Shown: positions 16,288 through 24,962 of the stretch, in pieces
Position numbering within the stretch: position 1 is the first letter of the stretch
Layout: each line of letters opens with the position of its first letter
Origin: an uncultured Gemmiger sp.
GTDB taxonomy: Bacteria > Bacillota > Clostridia > Oscillospirales > Ruminococcaceae
Length of the DNA stretch: 53,668 nt
Reading direction: 5' to 3'
NCBI GenBank assembly: GCA_944388105.1
Contig: CALXHN010000005.1
Location: forward strand, 1 to 53,668
Made by a program: the position numbers and the translations under genes
The notes under the pieces: model-generated
What the model was told of the DNA's origin: nothing
Seen by the model: the letters and a program-made list of their open reading frames with translations, nothing else
The model's database searches: none

Positions 16288-17194
16288 ACAAGTGACGCAC
16301 CTCCTCCTGTTTATAATGCACATAGGCGCCGCCCACGGCCGTCCAGCCGGCGGCCAGCAGACCCAGCAGCAGGAACCCGCCCGCGGGCTGGGCAGCCAGG
16401 GGCAGCAGCCCCACCGACAGCAGCGGCTTTTCAAAGACGGTGCCGTAAGCCAGCAGCTCCCGCAGGGTTCCCACCAGCAGGATGGCGATGCACAGGCCGA
16501 TGGTGTTGTTGATGCCCTTGCGGAAGGCTTCGCCGATGGTTTCCAGTTCGGCGGCTTCCATACGCTTGACAATGACCGGTTCCACCACCATCATGGGCAG
16601 ATAGATCCCCATGATGGAAAGGTTGGTGCCGAAAATATTGTACATGATGATATACACCGGGATATACAGGATGGCGGCCGAGTAGGCATACACCACCGGG
16701 CGGAACCGGTTGCCGGTGATGTGGCAGACCGCCACCGCCAGCATACGGGTGGCGGTGAGCAGCAGGATGGACAGCACGCAGAGCATGAGGGCGCGGTCTC
16801 CGTCGCTGGCCATGGCCACAATCGGGGCCAGACCCAGGCCGCGGACCATGACCGGGTTGTTCAGCCACAGATGGTCATCGTGGATGCTCTGGGCCAGTTC
16901 GGCCTCGGCTTCCGCCCGGGTCTTGCGGGCTTTGGCCTGGGGTTTGGGCTGGGGTTTGGGTTCAACGGCCTGCTCCGCAGCGGACTGGGCCTGGGCCGCC
17001 TGCCGCGCGGCAGCGGCAGCCTCCTCGTCGATCTGCTGCGGGGTCTTGCCTTCCGCAGCGGCACGGCGGGCACGCTCCAGCACTTCGGGAGAAAGCTGGG
17101 GAATGATGACGGTCTGGGAATGTTCCGGCTGGTTCTTCCTGCGCCCGGTGCGGGCCGCCGGTTTAGAGGGCTTCCGGTTTTGCTCGTTTTGCAA
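16268..17194 (-). CDS. RnfE-like membrane protein with long disordered N-terminus
   Basis: 308 residues against 228 for the intact RnfE. Residues 1 to about 105 are an added alanine/glutamine/arginine/lysine/proline-rich region; the membrane domain starts at NNPVMVRGLG, matching ENPVLRLVLG of RnfE. Both cluster-ligand cysteines are missing: LGLA (Ala123) against LGCC, and VVEP (Pro206) against VVNC. TTG at 17192-17194 is taken as start because AAGGAGG lies nine bases upstream. Overlaps the D-like gene by 32 bases and the A-like gene by 20. A complex with those two is inferred. Confidence 0.85.
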   Translation of the reverse strand: MQNEQNRKPSKPAARTGRRKNQPEHSQTVIIPQLSPEVLERARRAAAEGKTPQQIDEEAAAAARQAAQAQSAAEQAVEPKPQPKPQAKARKTRAEAEAELAQSIHDDHLWLNNPVMVRGLGLAPIVAMASDGDRALMLCVLSILLLTATRMLAVAVCHITGNRFRPVVYAYSAAILYIPVYIIMYNIFGTNLSIMGIYLPMMVVEPVIVKRMEAAELETIGEAFRKGINNTIGLCIAILLVGTLRELLAYGTVFEKPLLSVGLLPLAAQPAGGFLLLGLLAAGWTAVGGAYVHYKQEEVRHLYADRKQ

Positions 17195-18191
17195 GCCGTT
17201 TCGCCTCCTTCTTCATGAACTTCATGCGCTCCGCACGGCGGGACACACGGTCCAGCCATTCGGGCACGGCGCCGACGATGAGCAGTGCAAAGCAGACACC
17301 GGTCTCATAGACGGTATTGTAACGGAAGACGGTGGTGGCCAGACCCAGAAGCAGACCATAGATCAGCCGGCTGGTAAAACGGTTGGGCTGGGTGACCGGT
17401 TCACAGATCAGGAACACACCGCCGAAGGCCATGCCGCCGGTGAGCAGGATATACTTTTCCAGGTAAACGCGCTGGCGGATGAACTCCCAGGGCAGGCTCA
17501 GCGTAGGCAGGTCATTCAGGTTGGGCAGCAGCCAGGGCACTGCCACACACACGATGAGGTACGGCAGCAGGGTGGACAGCTGGAGATGGCCCCGGCAGAG
17601 CAGGAACAGGCCGCAGGCCACAATGACCAGGAAAGCACCGGTTCCCAGCGGGCCGCTGACATTGCCGGTGAGCAGGTTCATGGTGGTGGCGGAAGGCAGA
17701 CCGCCGCTGGACAGGGTGGTGTTCATACCGGCAGCAAGGGTGGTGTCGGAAGTGATCCCCCACAGCGGCAGCACCGTGCCCGGGGTGGGATACCGGGTCA
17801 TCTGGTTGGGCCAGGAAAGGGCCGCCACTGCCACGCCCACCGCAGCCGGGTGGAAGGGATAGTGACCTTCACCGCCGAAGGTCTCCTTGATGAGCACCGC
17901 CACAATGACCGCGGCGACGACCATGAAATAGGAAACCGAAGCCGGCATCATGAGTACAATCAGCGCGGCAAAGCATTCACTGGAAGGTTCATGGGGCCGG
18001 TAACCCGCGCCATGCAGCGGAGTGACCAGGCAGTCGCAGACATAGGCGGTGAACAGACCCACCAGCATGAGCAAAATCGGCCGCGGACCATAGAAAAACC
18101 AGGCCATGGCCATGAGCGGGACACAGCACCAGAGCACGTCTGCATAGTAGTTGTAGTTGGCGCTCCGCTCGATCTTGTTACGGTTTGGCAT
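17163..18191 (-). CDS. RnfD-like membrane protein with FMN-attachment motif
   Basis: 342 residues, multi-spanning, related to RnfD/NqrB. KETFGGEGHYPFHPAAVG lines up with the KQLFGGIGFNFANPALVG motif of the intact RnfD, and the flavin attachment motif is kept as SAT (Thr169 in LPSATTMN). The C-terminus is rich in lysine and arginine. ATG 18189-18191 follows AAAGGAG. No B-, C- or G-like gene lies nearby, so the usual ferredoxin/NAD entry subunits and the second FMN subunit are missing. First of the three Rnf-like genes after rpe. Confidence 0.88.
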   Translation of the reverse strand: MPNRNKIERSANYNYYADVLWCCVPLMAMAWFFYGPRPILLMLVGLFTAYVCDCLVTPLHGAGYRPHEPSSECFAALIVLMMPASVSYFMVVAAVIVAVLIKETFGGEGHYPFHPAAVGVAVAALSWPNQMTRYPTPGTVLPLWGITSDTTLAAGMNTTLSSGGLPSATTMNLLTGNVSGPLGTGAFLVIVACGLFLLCRGHLQLSTLLPYLIVCVAVPWLLPNLNDLPTLSLPWEFIRQRVYLEKYILLTGGMAFGGVFLICEPVTQPNRFTSRLIYGLLLGLATTVFRYNTVYETGVCFALLIVGAVPEWLDRVSRRAERMKFMKKEAKRLAKRAKPEAL

Positions 18192-18230
18192 AAGCTCTCC
18201 TTTGCTGCCCGCCGTGCGGGCGGCGGTTGC

Positions 18231-18893
18231 TTACAGGGCGTGGATGCCCGCCGCCATGGCGGACATATCGGGTGCTTTATACAGGGCGCTGCCCACCACC
18301 AGGACATCGGCGCCCGCACGGGTGCACAGGGGGGCGGTGTCGGTGTTGACGCCGCCGTCCACCTGCAGCATGACGGACAGGCCGCGGCGGTCCAGTTCGG
18401 CCCGCACGGCGGCCAGACGTTCGGGGGTCTGGGGCAGGAAGGACTGACCGCCGAAACCGGGCTCCACGCTCATGATGAGCACCAGGTCCACCTCGTCCAG
18501 GTAATCGAACAGTTCTTCCACCGGTGTGCCGGGACGGATGCTCAGGCCGGTGCGGCAGCCCAGTTTCCGGATGGTGCGCAGCACAGCCCGGGGGTTCTTG
18601 CGCACCCCTTCGGCTTCCAGGTGAACGGTGATGAGGTCTGCCCCCGCCGCGGCGAAATCCTTGGCGTAGAAGGCCGGATTCTCGATCATCAGGTGCACGT
18701 CGTAGAAGGCATCCGGCAGGGCCTTGTGCAGGCAGCTGAGTACCGGGGCACCATAGCTGATGTTGGGGACGAAGTGGCCGTCCATCACGTCGATGTGCAG
18801 CATATCCGCGCCGGCATCCAGGGCGGCACGGCTCTGCGCGGCCAGATTGGCCAGATCGGCCGACAGGACCGACACGCTCAGTTTTGTTTGCAT
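18231..18893 (-). CDS. rpe: Ribulose-phosphate 3-epimerase
   Basis: Interconverts ribulose 5-phosphate and xylulose 5-phosphate in the pentose phosphate pathway. 220 residues, the usual length; family motifs are visible: LSADLANL, HIDVMDGHFVPNIS, DVHLMI, IMSVEPGFGGQ and DGGVN with metal-binding His and Asp residues. ATG at 18891-18893 is chosen because it begins at the first strand (MQTKLSVSVLSAD) with AAAGGA upstream; longer starts run into promoter sequence. First gene of the operon that continues into the Rnf-like module. Confidence 0.95.
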   Translation of the reverse strand: MQTKLSVSVLSADLANLAAQSRAALDAGADMLHIDVMDGHFVPNISYGAPVLSCLHKALPDAFYDVHLMIENPAFYAKDFAAAGADLITVHLEAEGVRKNPRAVLRTIRKLGCRTGLSIRPGTPVEELFDYLDEVDLVLIMSVEPGFGGQSFLPQTPERLAAVRAELDRRGLSVMLQVDGGVNTDTAPLCTRAGADVLVVGSALYKAPDMSAMAAGIHAL

Positions 18894-18963
18894 AGTTCCA
18901 AATTCCTTTATCCTTGATACACTTTCCCGCGCGGGCACCCCTGCGCACACTCATACATGTTTT

Positions 18964-18992
18964 ATTGTACCGTAATACGGCACAAAAATCAA
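18964..18992 (-). promoter_or_regulatory. Promoter of the rpe / Rnf-like / rlmA operon
   Basis: On the minus strand TTGATT (18987-18992), a 17-base spacer and TACAAT (18964-18969). It is the only good promoter seen upstream of the seven genes. Confidence 0.75.
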
Positions 18993-19017
18993 ATATTTAT
19001 CGCAGACCCCTGTCTGG

Positions 19018-19063
19018 AAAATCAGGCGGCAGCCCCATGCCGACGGGGCTGCCGCCTGATTTG
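19018..19063 (-). terminator. Terminator of the polysaccharide operon
   Basis: Long hairpin: AATCAGGCGGCAGCCCC against GGGGCTGCCGCCTGATTT, 20 bases after the glf stop codon. The T run on the minus strand is short (TTTT). Confidence 0.7.
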
Positions 19064-19082
19064 TGAAAATTTTTGAAAAAAA

Positions 19083-20219
19083 TCAGATGCCGTACTGATT
19101 GATCTTGTCCAGCTGCACGCGGACACAATCCAGGGCACTTTCGATGACCTTGTCCATATCGTAATAGCGATACTCGCCCAGACGGCCGCCGAAGACCACA
19201 TGGGGTTCGGCGTCGGCCATGGCCTTGTAGCGGGCATACAGGGCATTGTTCTGCTCGTCATTGACCGGGTAATAGGGCTCATCCCCGGGCTTCCATTCGG
19301 CGGAGTACTCCCGGCTGATCACCGTCTTGGTACCCGGCTCGGTGGAACCGAACTCAAAGTGCTTGTGCTCGATGATGCGGGTGTAGGGGGTCTCGGCGTC
19401 GGTGTAGTTGATGACCGCGTTGCCCTGGTAGTTGGGGCAGTTGAGGACTTCGGTCTCAAAGCGCACGCTGCGGTACTGCAGTGCGCCCAGCTCATAGTCG
19501 AAGTAGGCATCAATGGGGCCGGTGTAGATCACCCGGCCGGCCAGGGCATCCAGCTCCGCCTTGTCTTTCAGATAGTTGACTCCCAGACGGACCTCGATGC
19601 CATGGAGCATCTTTTCCACCATGGCGGTGTAGCCGCCGTTGGGAATACCCTGGTACAGCGCGTTGAAATAGTTGTTGTCAAAGGTCAGGCGCACCGGCAG
19701 CCGCTTGATGATGAAGGCGGGCAGCTGGTCGCAGGGACGTCCCCACTGCTTTTCGGTATACCCCTTGATGAGCTTCTCATAGATATCGGTGCCCACCAGG
19801 TTGATGGCCTGCTCTTCCAGGTTCTTGGGCTCGGCGGTGAAGTGGGCGGCCCGCTGTTCGGCGATCTTGGCGGCGGCTTCGGCCGGCGTGATGACCCCCC
19901 ACATCTTGTTGAAGGTGTTCATGTTGAAGGGCATGTTGTACAGTTCGCCCTTGTAGTTGGCCACCGGAGAATTGGTGTAGCGGTTGAACACCGCAAAGTT
20001 GTTCACATAGTCCCAGACCTTCTTGTTGTTGGTATGGAAGATGTGGGCGCCGTACTTGTGAACGTTGATGCCCTCGATGGTCTCGGTGTAGATGTTGCCG
20101 GCAATGTGATCCCGCTTGTCGATCACAAGGCAGGTACGGCCGGCCTTGGTGGCCTCATGGGCAAACACCGCGCCGAACAGACCGGCACCAACGATCAGAT
20201 AATCATACTGTTTTGCCAT
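19083..20219 (-). CDS. glf: UDP-galactopyranose mutase
   Basis: Flavoenzyme converting UDP-galactopyranose to UDP-galactofuranose, the donor for galactofuranose residues in surface glycans. 378 residues. The N-terminal FAD-binding motif VGAGLFGAVFA, GAHIFHTN, the GYTEKQWG substrate loop and the C-terminal GRLGEYRYYDMD motif are visible. ATG at 20217-20219 starts at MAKQYDYLIVG; upstream codons belong to the preceding gene, which it overlaps by 17 bases. Last gene of the polysaccharide operon, so the glycan made here probably contains galactofuranose. Confidence 0.96.
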   Translation of the reverse strand: MAKQYDYLIVGAGLFGAVFAHEATKAGRTCLVIDKRDHIAGNIYTETIEGINVHKYGAHIFHTNNKKVWDYVNNFAVFNRYTNSPVANYKGELYNMPFNMNTFNKMWGVITPAEAAAKIAEQRAAHFTAEPKNLEEQAINLVGTDIYEKLIKGYTEKQWGRPCDQLPAFIIKRLPVRLTFDNNYFNALYQGIPNGGYTAMVEKMLHGIEVRLGVNYLKDKAELDALAGRVIYTGPIDAYFDYELGALQYRSVRFETEVLNCPNYQGNAVINYTDAETPYTRIIEHKHFEFGSTEPGTKTVISREYSAEWKPGDEPYYPVNDEQNNALYARYKAMADAEPHVVFGGRLGEYRYYDMDKVIESALDCVRVQLDKINQYGI

Positions 20220-21189
20220 CAGAAACGACCTCCTTCTGACTGGAACCCTGCAGCGCATCGGCCTCCCACTTCCAGCGTTCGGCCTGCTGCAGCTTGAACT
20301 CAAAATCACGGGCATCCTGGGCCAGCAGGTTGGACAGGATCACGCCCGAAATAAACAACAGAAGCGCCGCGACCATGCCGCAGGCACATACGATCAGGGT
20401 GGGAAAACGGGGAACCAGACCCGTGCGGAAATATTCCGCCACCACCGGCACCATGAACCCGGTGCTGACCAGGGCCAGCAGCAGAGCCAGAATGGTGAAA
20501 AAGGCGAAAGGCCGATAGTTTTTGTACAGCCGTGCAATGGTCCGCAGCACCTTGGCACCGTCGCTGTAGGTGTTCAGCTTGGACACGCTGCCCTGGGGAC
20601 GGTCCCGGTACTCGATGACCACGTTTTCGATCTGCATGCGCCGCTCCACCGCGTGGATGGACATTTCGGTCTCGATCTCGAAACCGCGGGACAAAACCGG
20701 GTAGGTCTTGACAAACTGAAAGCTGAACGCCCGGTATCCGGTCATGATATCCTGGATCTGACTGCCGAACAGCCGGTTGATGGAAAACCGTACCAGGCTG
20801 TTGCCAAAGTTGTGGAAGGGGCGCTTGTTCTCGGTAAAATAGGTGCTGGAAAGGCGGTCCCCCACCACCATATCCGCTCCCCGCTCCAGAACGGGCCGCA
20901 CCAGTTCCGGCGCGGCGGATGCGGGGTAAGTATCGTCTCCGTCCACCAGCAGATAGCAGTCGGCATCGATTTCCCGGAACATCCGGCGTAGCACGTTGCC
21001 CTTGCCCTGCTGGTATTCGTGGCGGACCACCGCCCCGGCCGCAGCGGCCAGTTCGGCAGTGCGGTCGGTGGAGTTGTTGTCATAGACATAAATGGCAGCT
21101 TCCGGCAGGACGGCACGATAGTCGGACACCACCTTGGCCACGGTCTTTTCCTCATTGTAACAGGGGATCAGCACTGCGATCCGGTCCAT
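20203..21189 (-). CDS. Family 2 glycosyltransferase, polyprenyl-phosphate type
   Basis: 328 residues. An N-terminal GT2 domain (PCYNEEKTVAKVV, VYDNNSTDRTAE, DGDDTYP with the metal-binding acidic motif) is followed by two C-terminal membrane helices (about residues 232-252 and 265-290), as in transferases that load a sugar onto undecaprenyl phosphate (DPM1/GtrB type). The start ATG at 21187-21189 follows a GGGGAGAAGGA site. It overlaps glf by 17 bases. The sugar cannot be read from the sequence. Confidence 0.88.
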   Translation of the reverse strand: MDRIAVLIPCYNEEKTVAKVVSDYRAVLPEAAIYVYDNNSTDRTAELAAAAGAVVRHEYQQGKGNVLRRMFREIDADCYLLVDGDDTYPASAAPELVRPVLERGADMVVGDRLSSTYFTENKRPFHNFGNSLVRFSINRLFGSQIQDIMTGYRAFSFQFVKTYPVLSRGFEIETEMSIHAVERRMQIENVVIEYRDRPQGSVSKLNTYSDGAKVLRTIARLYKNYRPFAFFTILALLLALVSTGFMVPVVAEYFRTGLVPRFPTLIVCACGMVAALLLFISGVILSNLLAQDARDFEFKLQQAERWKWEADALQGSSQKEVVSDGKTV

Positions 21190-21205
21190 ATCCTTCTCCC
21201 CTCTC

Positions 21206-22258
21206 TCACTGGGCCGCAAAACGGCGGATCTCATCCAGCCAGAACGCCGCCGTCACCGGCCAGCTGTATTTCTGCAGGATCTTCTGGGGAGACTCCACCG
21301 GGCGGGACATGAGCTCGTCCAGGTCCACATCGTAATCCATGGGGTCAAAATAGCGCACCGTGTTGCCGTAGAGCTCCGGCAGGCAGGAAGCGTTGGACAC
21401 CGCTACCTGGGCCCCCAGGCTGAGGGCTTCCAGCGGCGGGATGCCGAACCCTTCAAACAGTGCCGGGTGCAGGAAAGCACGGCAGTTCTGCATCAGGGCC
21501 TTGTTTTCCCCGTCCGTGACATAGCCCGGATAATGCAGGTTGCCGGCGCTCACCGCCTGCTCGTCATCTCCGAAAGCGGCCAGGTCCTTGCCGCCGGCCA
21601 CCACAAACACCTTGTCCGGATTGCGGGCGGCCACTTCCCGGATCCACTTATAGTTCTTGTGTCCGGCCAGACTGCCCAGGGCATAGAAGTATTCCCCCTT
21701 GTGCACACCGGGCAGCTTGTCGAACACCCCTTCGTCCGGCTCCACCGGCTGCAGGTGTTCCCAGCCATTGTAGGTCAGGCCGATGCGGGCGGTGGGAATG
21801 TGCAGCCGCCGGGAAATGAGCTGACGCTGGTCATCGCTCACCGTATACACCCGCTGGGCAAAGGCCCGGATGCTCAGGCAGTGCACCCAGAACTTGAACC
21901 GGAAAAAGGCCCGGTCGGTATTCATGACCAGGGGCCGGATATCGTGCAGCACCACGGCACTGGGACGGCCCATGAGCATATCACTGGCCAGACCCAGATA
22001 GAAAGCATCATGCTTGCGCACATACCGGGGCAGCACAAACAGATTGTAGCTGTATTTGATGGCCTTGAGCGGCACGACCTGAATGTTTTTCAGCGGCGGC
22101 AGATGCAAGGGACGGCCGTCATCCCGGTAGCACAGCCGCACGTCCAGGCCCGTGCCGGTGAGAAGCTCATCCAACCGGGTCACGACCTCATAGACATAGC
22201 GCGGAATGCCGGTGATGGGATCACACAGCACCGTGCCGTTGATCACGATGGGTCTCAA
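21206..22258 (-). CDS. Family 4 glycosyltransferase
   Basis: 350 residues, GT-B fold. The C-terminal nucleotide-sugar motif ALFEGFGIPPLEALSLG with the conserved E-x7-E pattern and the GSLAGHKNYKW loop place it in GT4. The start is a TTG at 22256-22258: AAGGAGG lies eight bases upstream and the TTGA overlaps the stop codon of the preceding gene, so translation is coupled. It transfers one sugar in assembly of the lipid-linked glycan; donor and acceptor unknown. Confidence 0.88.
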   Translation of the reverse strand: MRPIVINGTVLCDPITGIPRYVYEVVTRLDELLTGTGLDVRLCYRDDGRPLHLPPLKNIQVVPLKAIKYSYNLFVLPRYVRKHDAFYLGLASDMLMGRPSAVVLHDIRPLVMNTDRAFFRFKFWVHCLSIRAFAQRVYTVSDDQRQLISRRLHIPTARIGLTYNGWEHLQPVEPDEGVFDKLPGVHKGEYFYALGSLAGHKNYKWIREVAARNPDKVFVVAGGKDLAAFGDDEQAVSAGNLHYPGYVTDGENKALMQNCRAFLHPALFEGFGIPPLEALSLGAQVAVSNASCLPELYGNTVRYFDPMDYDVDLDELMSRPVESPQKILQKYSWPVTAAFWLDEIRRFAAQ

Positions 22259-23409
22259 ATTGTTTCCTCCTTCGGCAGATGGGCACAGTCATGCAGTTCA
22301 CGGCGCCAATCCGCAACACGGCGCGCACAATAGTCGCGCAGCTGGGACTCAAAGCGTTCCTCACTGAACTGCAGACTGTGGGCGCGGATCTCCTCTTTGG
22401 TGCAGGCCACCCCTTCGGCCTCGAATTTTTCAATGCATTCGGCCAGACTGTCCACCGTCTGGGCATGGAAAAGCAGCCCGGTGCGGCCGTCTTCCACCGT
22501 CTCGCAGGCGCCGCCCCGGCCGTACGCCAGGACCGGCGTTCCGGCGCTTTGGGCTTCTACCGGCGTGATGCCGAAATCCTCTTCCCCGGGGAAAAGGAAC
22601 GCCTTGGCCCGCAGGTAATAGCCGCGGACTTCTTCATCCGAAAGTCCGCCGCCTTTGAACTCCACCGTGGGTCCGGCCATGGCTTTCAGCCGGGATTCTT
22701 CGTCGCCGGTGCCGATGACCACCAGCCGCCGGCCCAGTTTGGTGCAGGCCGCCACGGCCAGGTCCATCCGCTTGTACCAGGTAAAGCGGCCCACCACCAG
22801 GTAAAAGTCTTCCTTTGCCACAAAGGGGCTCTGGTTGATGTGTACACAGGGATAGATCACATCACTGTCCCGGCGATAATACTTTTTGATGCGCTGGGCA
22901 ATGTACCGGGAATTGGCGATGAAATAATCCACCCGGTCGGCGGCACACTTGTCCCACTGCCGCAGTTTGTGCATCTGTCCGGGCATGACCGCCCGCACCA
23001 GCGGGTTGGCGTTGGCCCGGTAGGTATAATAAAAGTCCCACACATACCGGATGGGCGTGTGGCAGTAACAGATATGCACCGCGTCCGGCCGGGTGATGAC
23101 CCCCTTGCTGCAGGAGGAAGAGGAGGACAGCACCAGGTCGTATTCCGAAAGGTCCAGTGCCTCAAAGGCACCGGGCATCAGAGGCAGCAGCTTTTTATAC
23201 AGTCTGGTGGCAAAGGGGATCTTCTGCACCCAGGTGGTGCGGATGTCGTACTCCCGGAACCAGGCGGGCATCTTCTTCTCGTCATAGACAAGGGTGTAGA
23301 TGGGGGCGTCGGGAAACACGTGGTGCATGCAGTCCACCACGCGGTCGGCACCCGCATAGGATACCAGCCAGTCATGCACAATGGCGACCTTGAGCTTGTT
23401 GTTTTGCAT
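22255..23409 (-). CDS. Family 4 glycosyltransferase
   Basis: 384 residues, GT-B fold. VAIVHDWLVSYAGADRVV at the N-terminus and FPGEEDFGITPVEAQSAG at the C-terminus are typical of GT4 enzymes in O-antigen and capsule loci (WbaZ-like). ATG at 23407-23409 is preceded by AAGGAGG with six bases of spacing; a longer open frame has no better site. Four-base overlap with the next transferase gene. Second enzyme after the initiating sugar-phosphate transferase. Confidence 0.88.
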   Translation of the reverse strand: MQNNKLKVAIVHDWLVSYAGADRVVDCMHHVFPDAPIYTLVYDEKKMPAWFREYDIRTTWVQKIPFATRLYKKLLPLMPGAFEALDLSEYDLVLSSSSSCSKGVITRPDAVHICYCHTPIRYVWDFYYTYRANANPLVRAVMPGQMHKLRQWDKCAADRVDYFIANSRYIAQRIKKYYRRDSDVIYPCVHINQSPFVAKEDFYLVVGRFTWYKRMDLAVAACTKLGRRLVVIGTGDEESRLKAMAGPTVEFKGGGLSDEEVRGYYLRAKAFLFPGEEDFGITPVEAQSAGTPVLAYGRGGACETVEDGRTGLLFHAQTVDSLAECIEKFEAEGVACTKEEIRAHSLQFSEERFESQLRDYCARRVADWRRELHDCAHLPKEETI

Positions 23410-23446
23410 TAGCTGCCTCCTTATGGGATGGGGCGAAACGGGCAGT

Positions 23447-24853
23447 TCAGACGAGTTTTTCATCATTGATCATCTTGCCGCCGAACGCAGTGCGGAAGAT
23501 GATCTTGATATCCAGGGCCAGGGTCCAGTTTTCGATGTACCAGATATCGTACCGGATGCGCTCGGCGATGTCGGTGTCGCCCCGCAGGCCGTTGACCTGG
23601 GCCCAGCCGGTCACACCGGGGCGCACCTGCTGGCGCACCAGGTAGCGGGGGATCTCCTCCTTGAAGTGCTCCACATGGAAGGGCACTTCCGGCCGGGGCC
23701 CCACCAGACTCATATCGCCTTTGAGGACGTTGAAGAACTGGGGAAGCTCATCCAGACTGAATTTGCGGATAAAACTGCCGAAACGGGTCTTGCGGGGGTC
23801 GGAATTGGTGCTCCAGCCGGTCTTTTCGTCCGTGTTCACACGCATGGAGCGGAACTTGTACATCATGAATTCCTTTTTGTTCAGTCCCACCCGCTTCTGG
23901 CAGAAGATGACCGGACCGGGGCTGGACAGCTTGACCCCGATGGCCACCGCCAGCATGACCGGACTGGTGAGCACAATGAGGAACAGGCTGCCCAGAATAT
24001 CAAACAGCCGTTTGGCAAAAGCATTGAGAATGTTGTCAAAAGGCGTCTGCCGCACATTGATGAGCTTGCAGCTGCCCAGCACGTCGATGGTGGGACGGGC
24101 GGGCATATAATCGTTATAGAAAGGAAGCATGGTGATGCGCAGCCCCTGCTTGTCGCAGGCAGCCAGCGCATGGGGGATCATCTGCATCTCGTCCGCATCC
24201 AGCGCAATGACCACCTCTTCGATGCCGGGGTCACTGAGCACTTCATCCAGCTGGGTGTACGGGCCCCGGTACTCGGCCTTCAGGGCCTTGTTGGGGTTGT
24301 CGGCCAGATACCCGTCCACATAGTACCCGTAATACGGATTCTGTTCCAGCGCCTGCAGGTACTGGGCAGCCGCCTTGCCGCCGCCCACCAGCAGAACGTG
24401 ATGGAAGTCCATGCCCCGGCGATGGCGCCAGCGGTCATACCAGCGGCGCAGCATCCGCTTGAAGATCAGCAGGCCGGTGCCGAACACATAGAACAGAATG
24501 ACCACCAGACGGGAGAAGTTGACCACCCGGAACTGGTAAAGCAGGGCTTCAAAGCCCAGGATGCACACCGCGTTGACCAGCAGGATCAGCCGGCAGCGCC
24601 GCCAGAAGCCCCGCAGGCGGGAAGCATCATACAACCCGCACAGCCAGAATACGGCCACCGCCACCACGGCATAGACCCCACCGGCAAAAACCGTTTCCTG
24701 GGCGATGTCCAGGGCAGGGCCGGCGCCGCCGGGCTGGAAAAAGCGCAGATAATTGAACCGCAGATGGTTGGCCAGAAGATACGCCACGAACAGGAGCACC
24801 GCGTCCAGTCCGCTGCTGAACCAGGCACGGATGCGTTTGTTCTTTTCCAGCAT
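23447..24853 (-). CDS. Initiating sugar-phosphate transferase (WbaP/WcaJ type)
   Basis: Transfers a hexose 1-phosphate to undecaprenyl phosphate, the first step of glycan assembly at the inner membrane face. 468 residues: about four N-terminal membrane helices, a CoA-binding-like middle domain (residues about 130-240), one further helix and the C-terminal catalytic domain with KRLFDILGS, QKRVGLNKK, YKFRSMR, DELPQFFNVLKGDMS and LVGPRPE. ATG 24851-24853 follows AAAGGAGG. First gene of the polysaccharide operon. Glucose or galactose cannot be told apart here. Confidence 0.94.
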   Translation of the reverse strand: MLEKNKRIRAWFSSGLDAVLLFVAYLLANHLRFNYLRFFQPGGAGPALDIAQETVFAGGVYAVVAVAVFWLCGLYDASRLRGFWRRCRLILLVNAVCILGFEALLYQFRVVNFSRLVVILFYVFGTGLLIFKRMLRRWYDRWRHRRGMDFHHVLLVGGGKAAAQYLQALEQNPYYGYYVDGYLADNPNKALKAEYRGPYTQLDEVLSDPGIEEVVIALDADEMQMIPHALAACDKQGLRITMLPFYNDYMPARPTIDVLGSCKLINVRQTPFDNILNAFAKRLFDILGSLFLIVLTSPVMLAVAIGVKLSSPGPVIFCQKRVGLNKKEFMMYKFRSMRVNTDEKTGWSTNSDPRKTRFGSFIRKFSLDELPQFFNVLKGDMSLVGPRPEVPFHVEHFKEEIPRYLVRQQVRPGVTGWAQVNGLRGDTDIAERIRYDIWYIENWTLALDIKIIFRTAFGGKMINDEKLV

Positions 24854-24910
24854 ACCGCCGGCCTCCTTTCACAACAAATTCGAAACTGCGTAAGAAATGG
24901 GCATTTATAT

Positions 24911-24939
24911 AGAATAGCATACTCCCGCCCAGGTTGCAA
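24911..24939 (-). promoter_or_regulatory. Promoter of the polysaccharide operon
   Basis: On the minus strand TTGCAA (24934-24939), a 17-base spacer and TATTCT (24911-24916). A CCCCGC/GCGGGG hairpin lies just upstream (24945-24961) but has no T run. Confidence 0.7.
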
Positions 24940-24962
24940 GGCGGCCCCGCAGGCAGCGGGGG

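Noticed and set aside
24945..24961. CCCCGC/GCGGGG hairpin after the GT-C-like gene as a terminator
   Set aside because: No T run follows on the minus strand, and it lies just upstream of the polysaccharide promoter.
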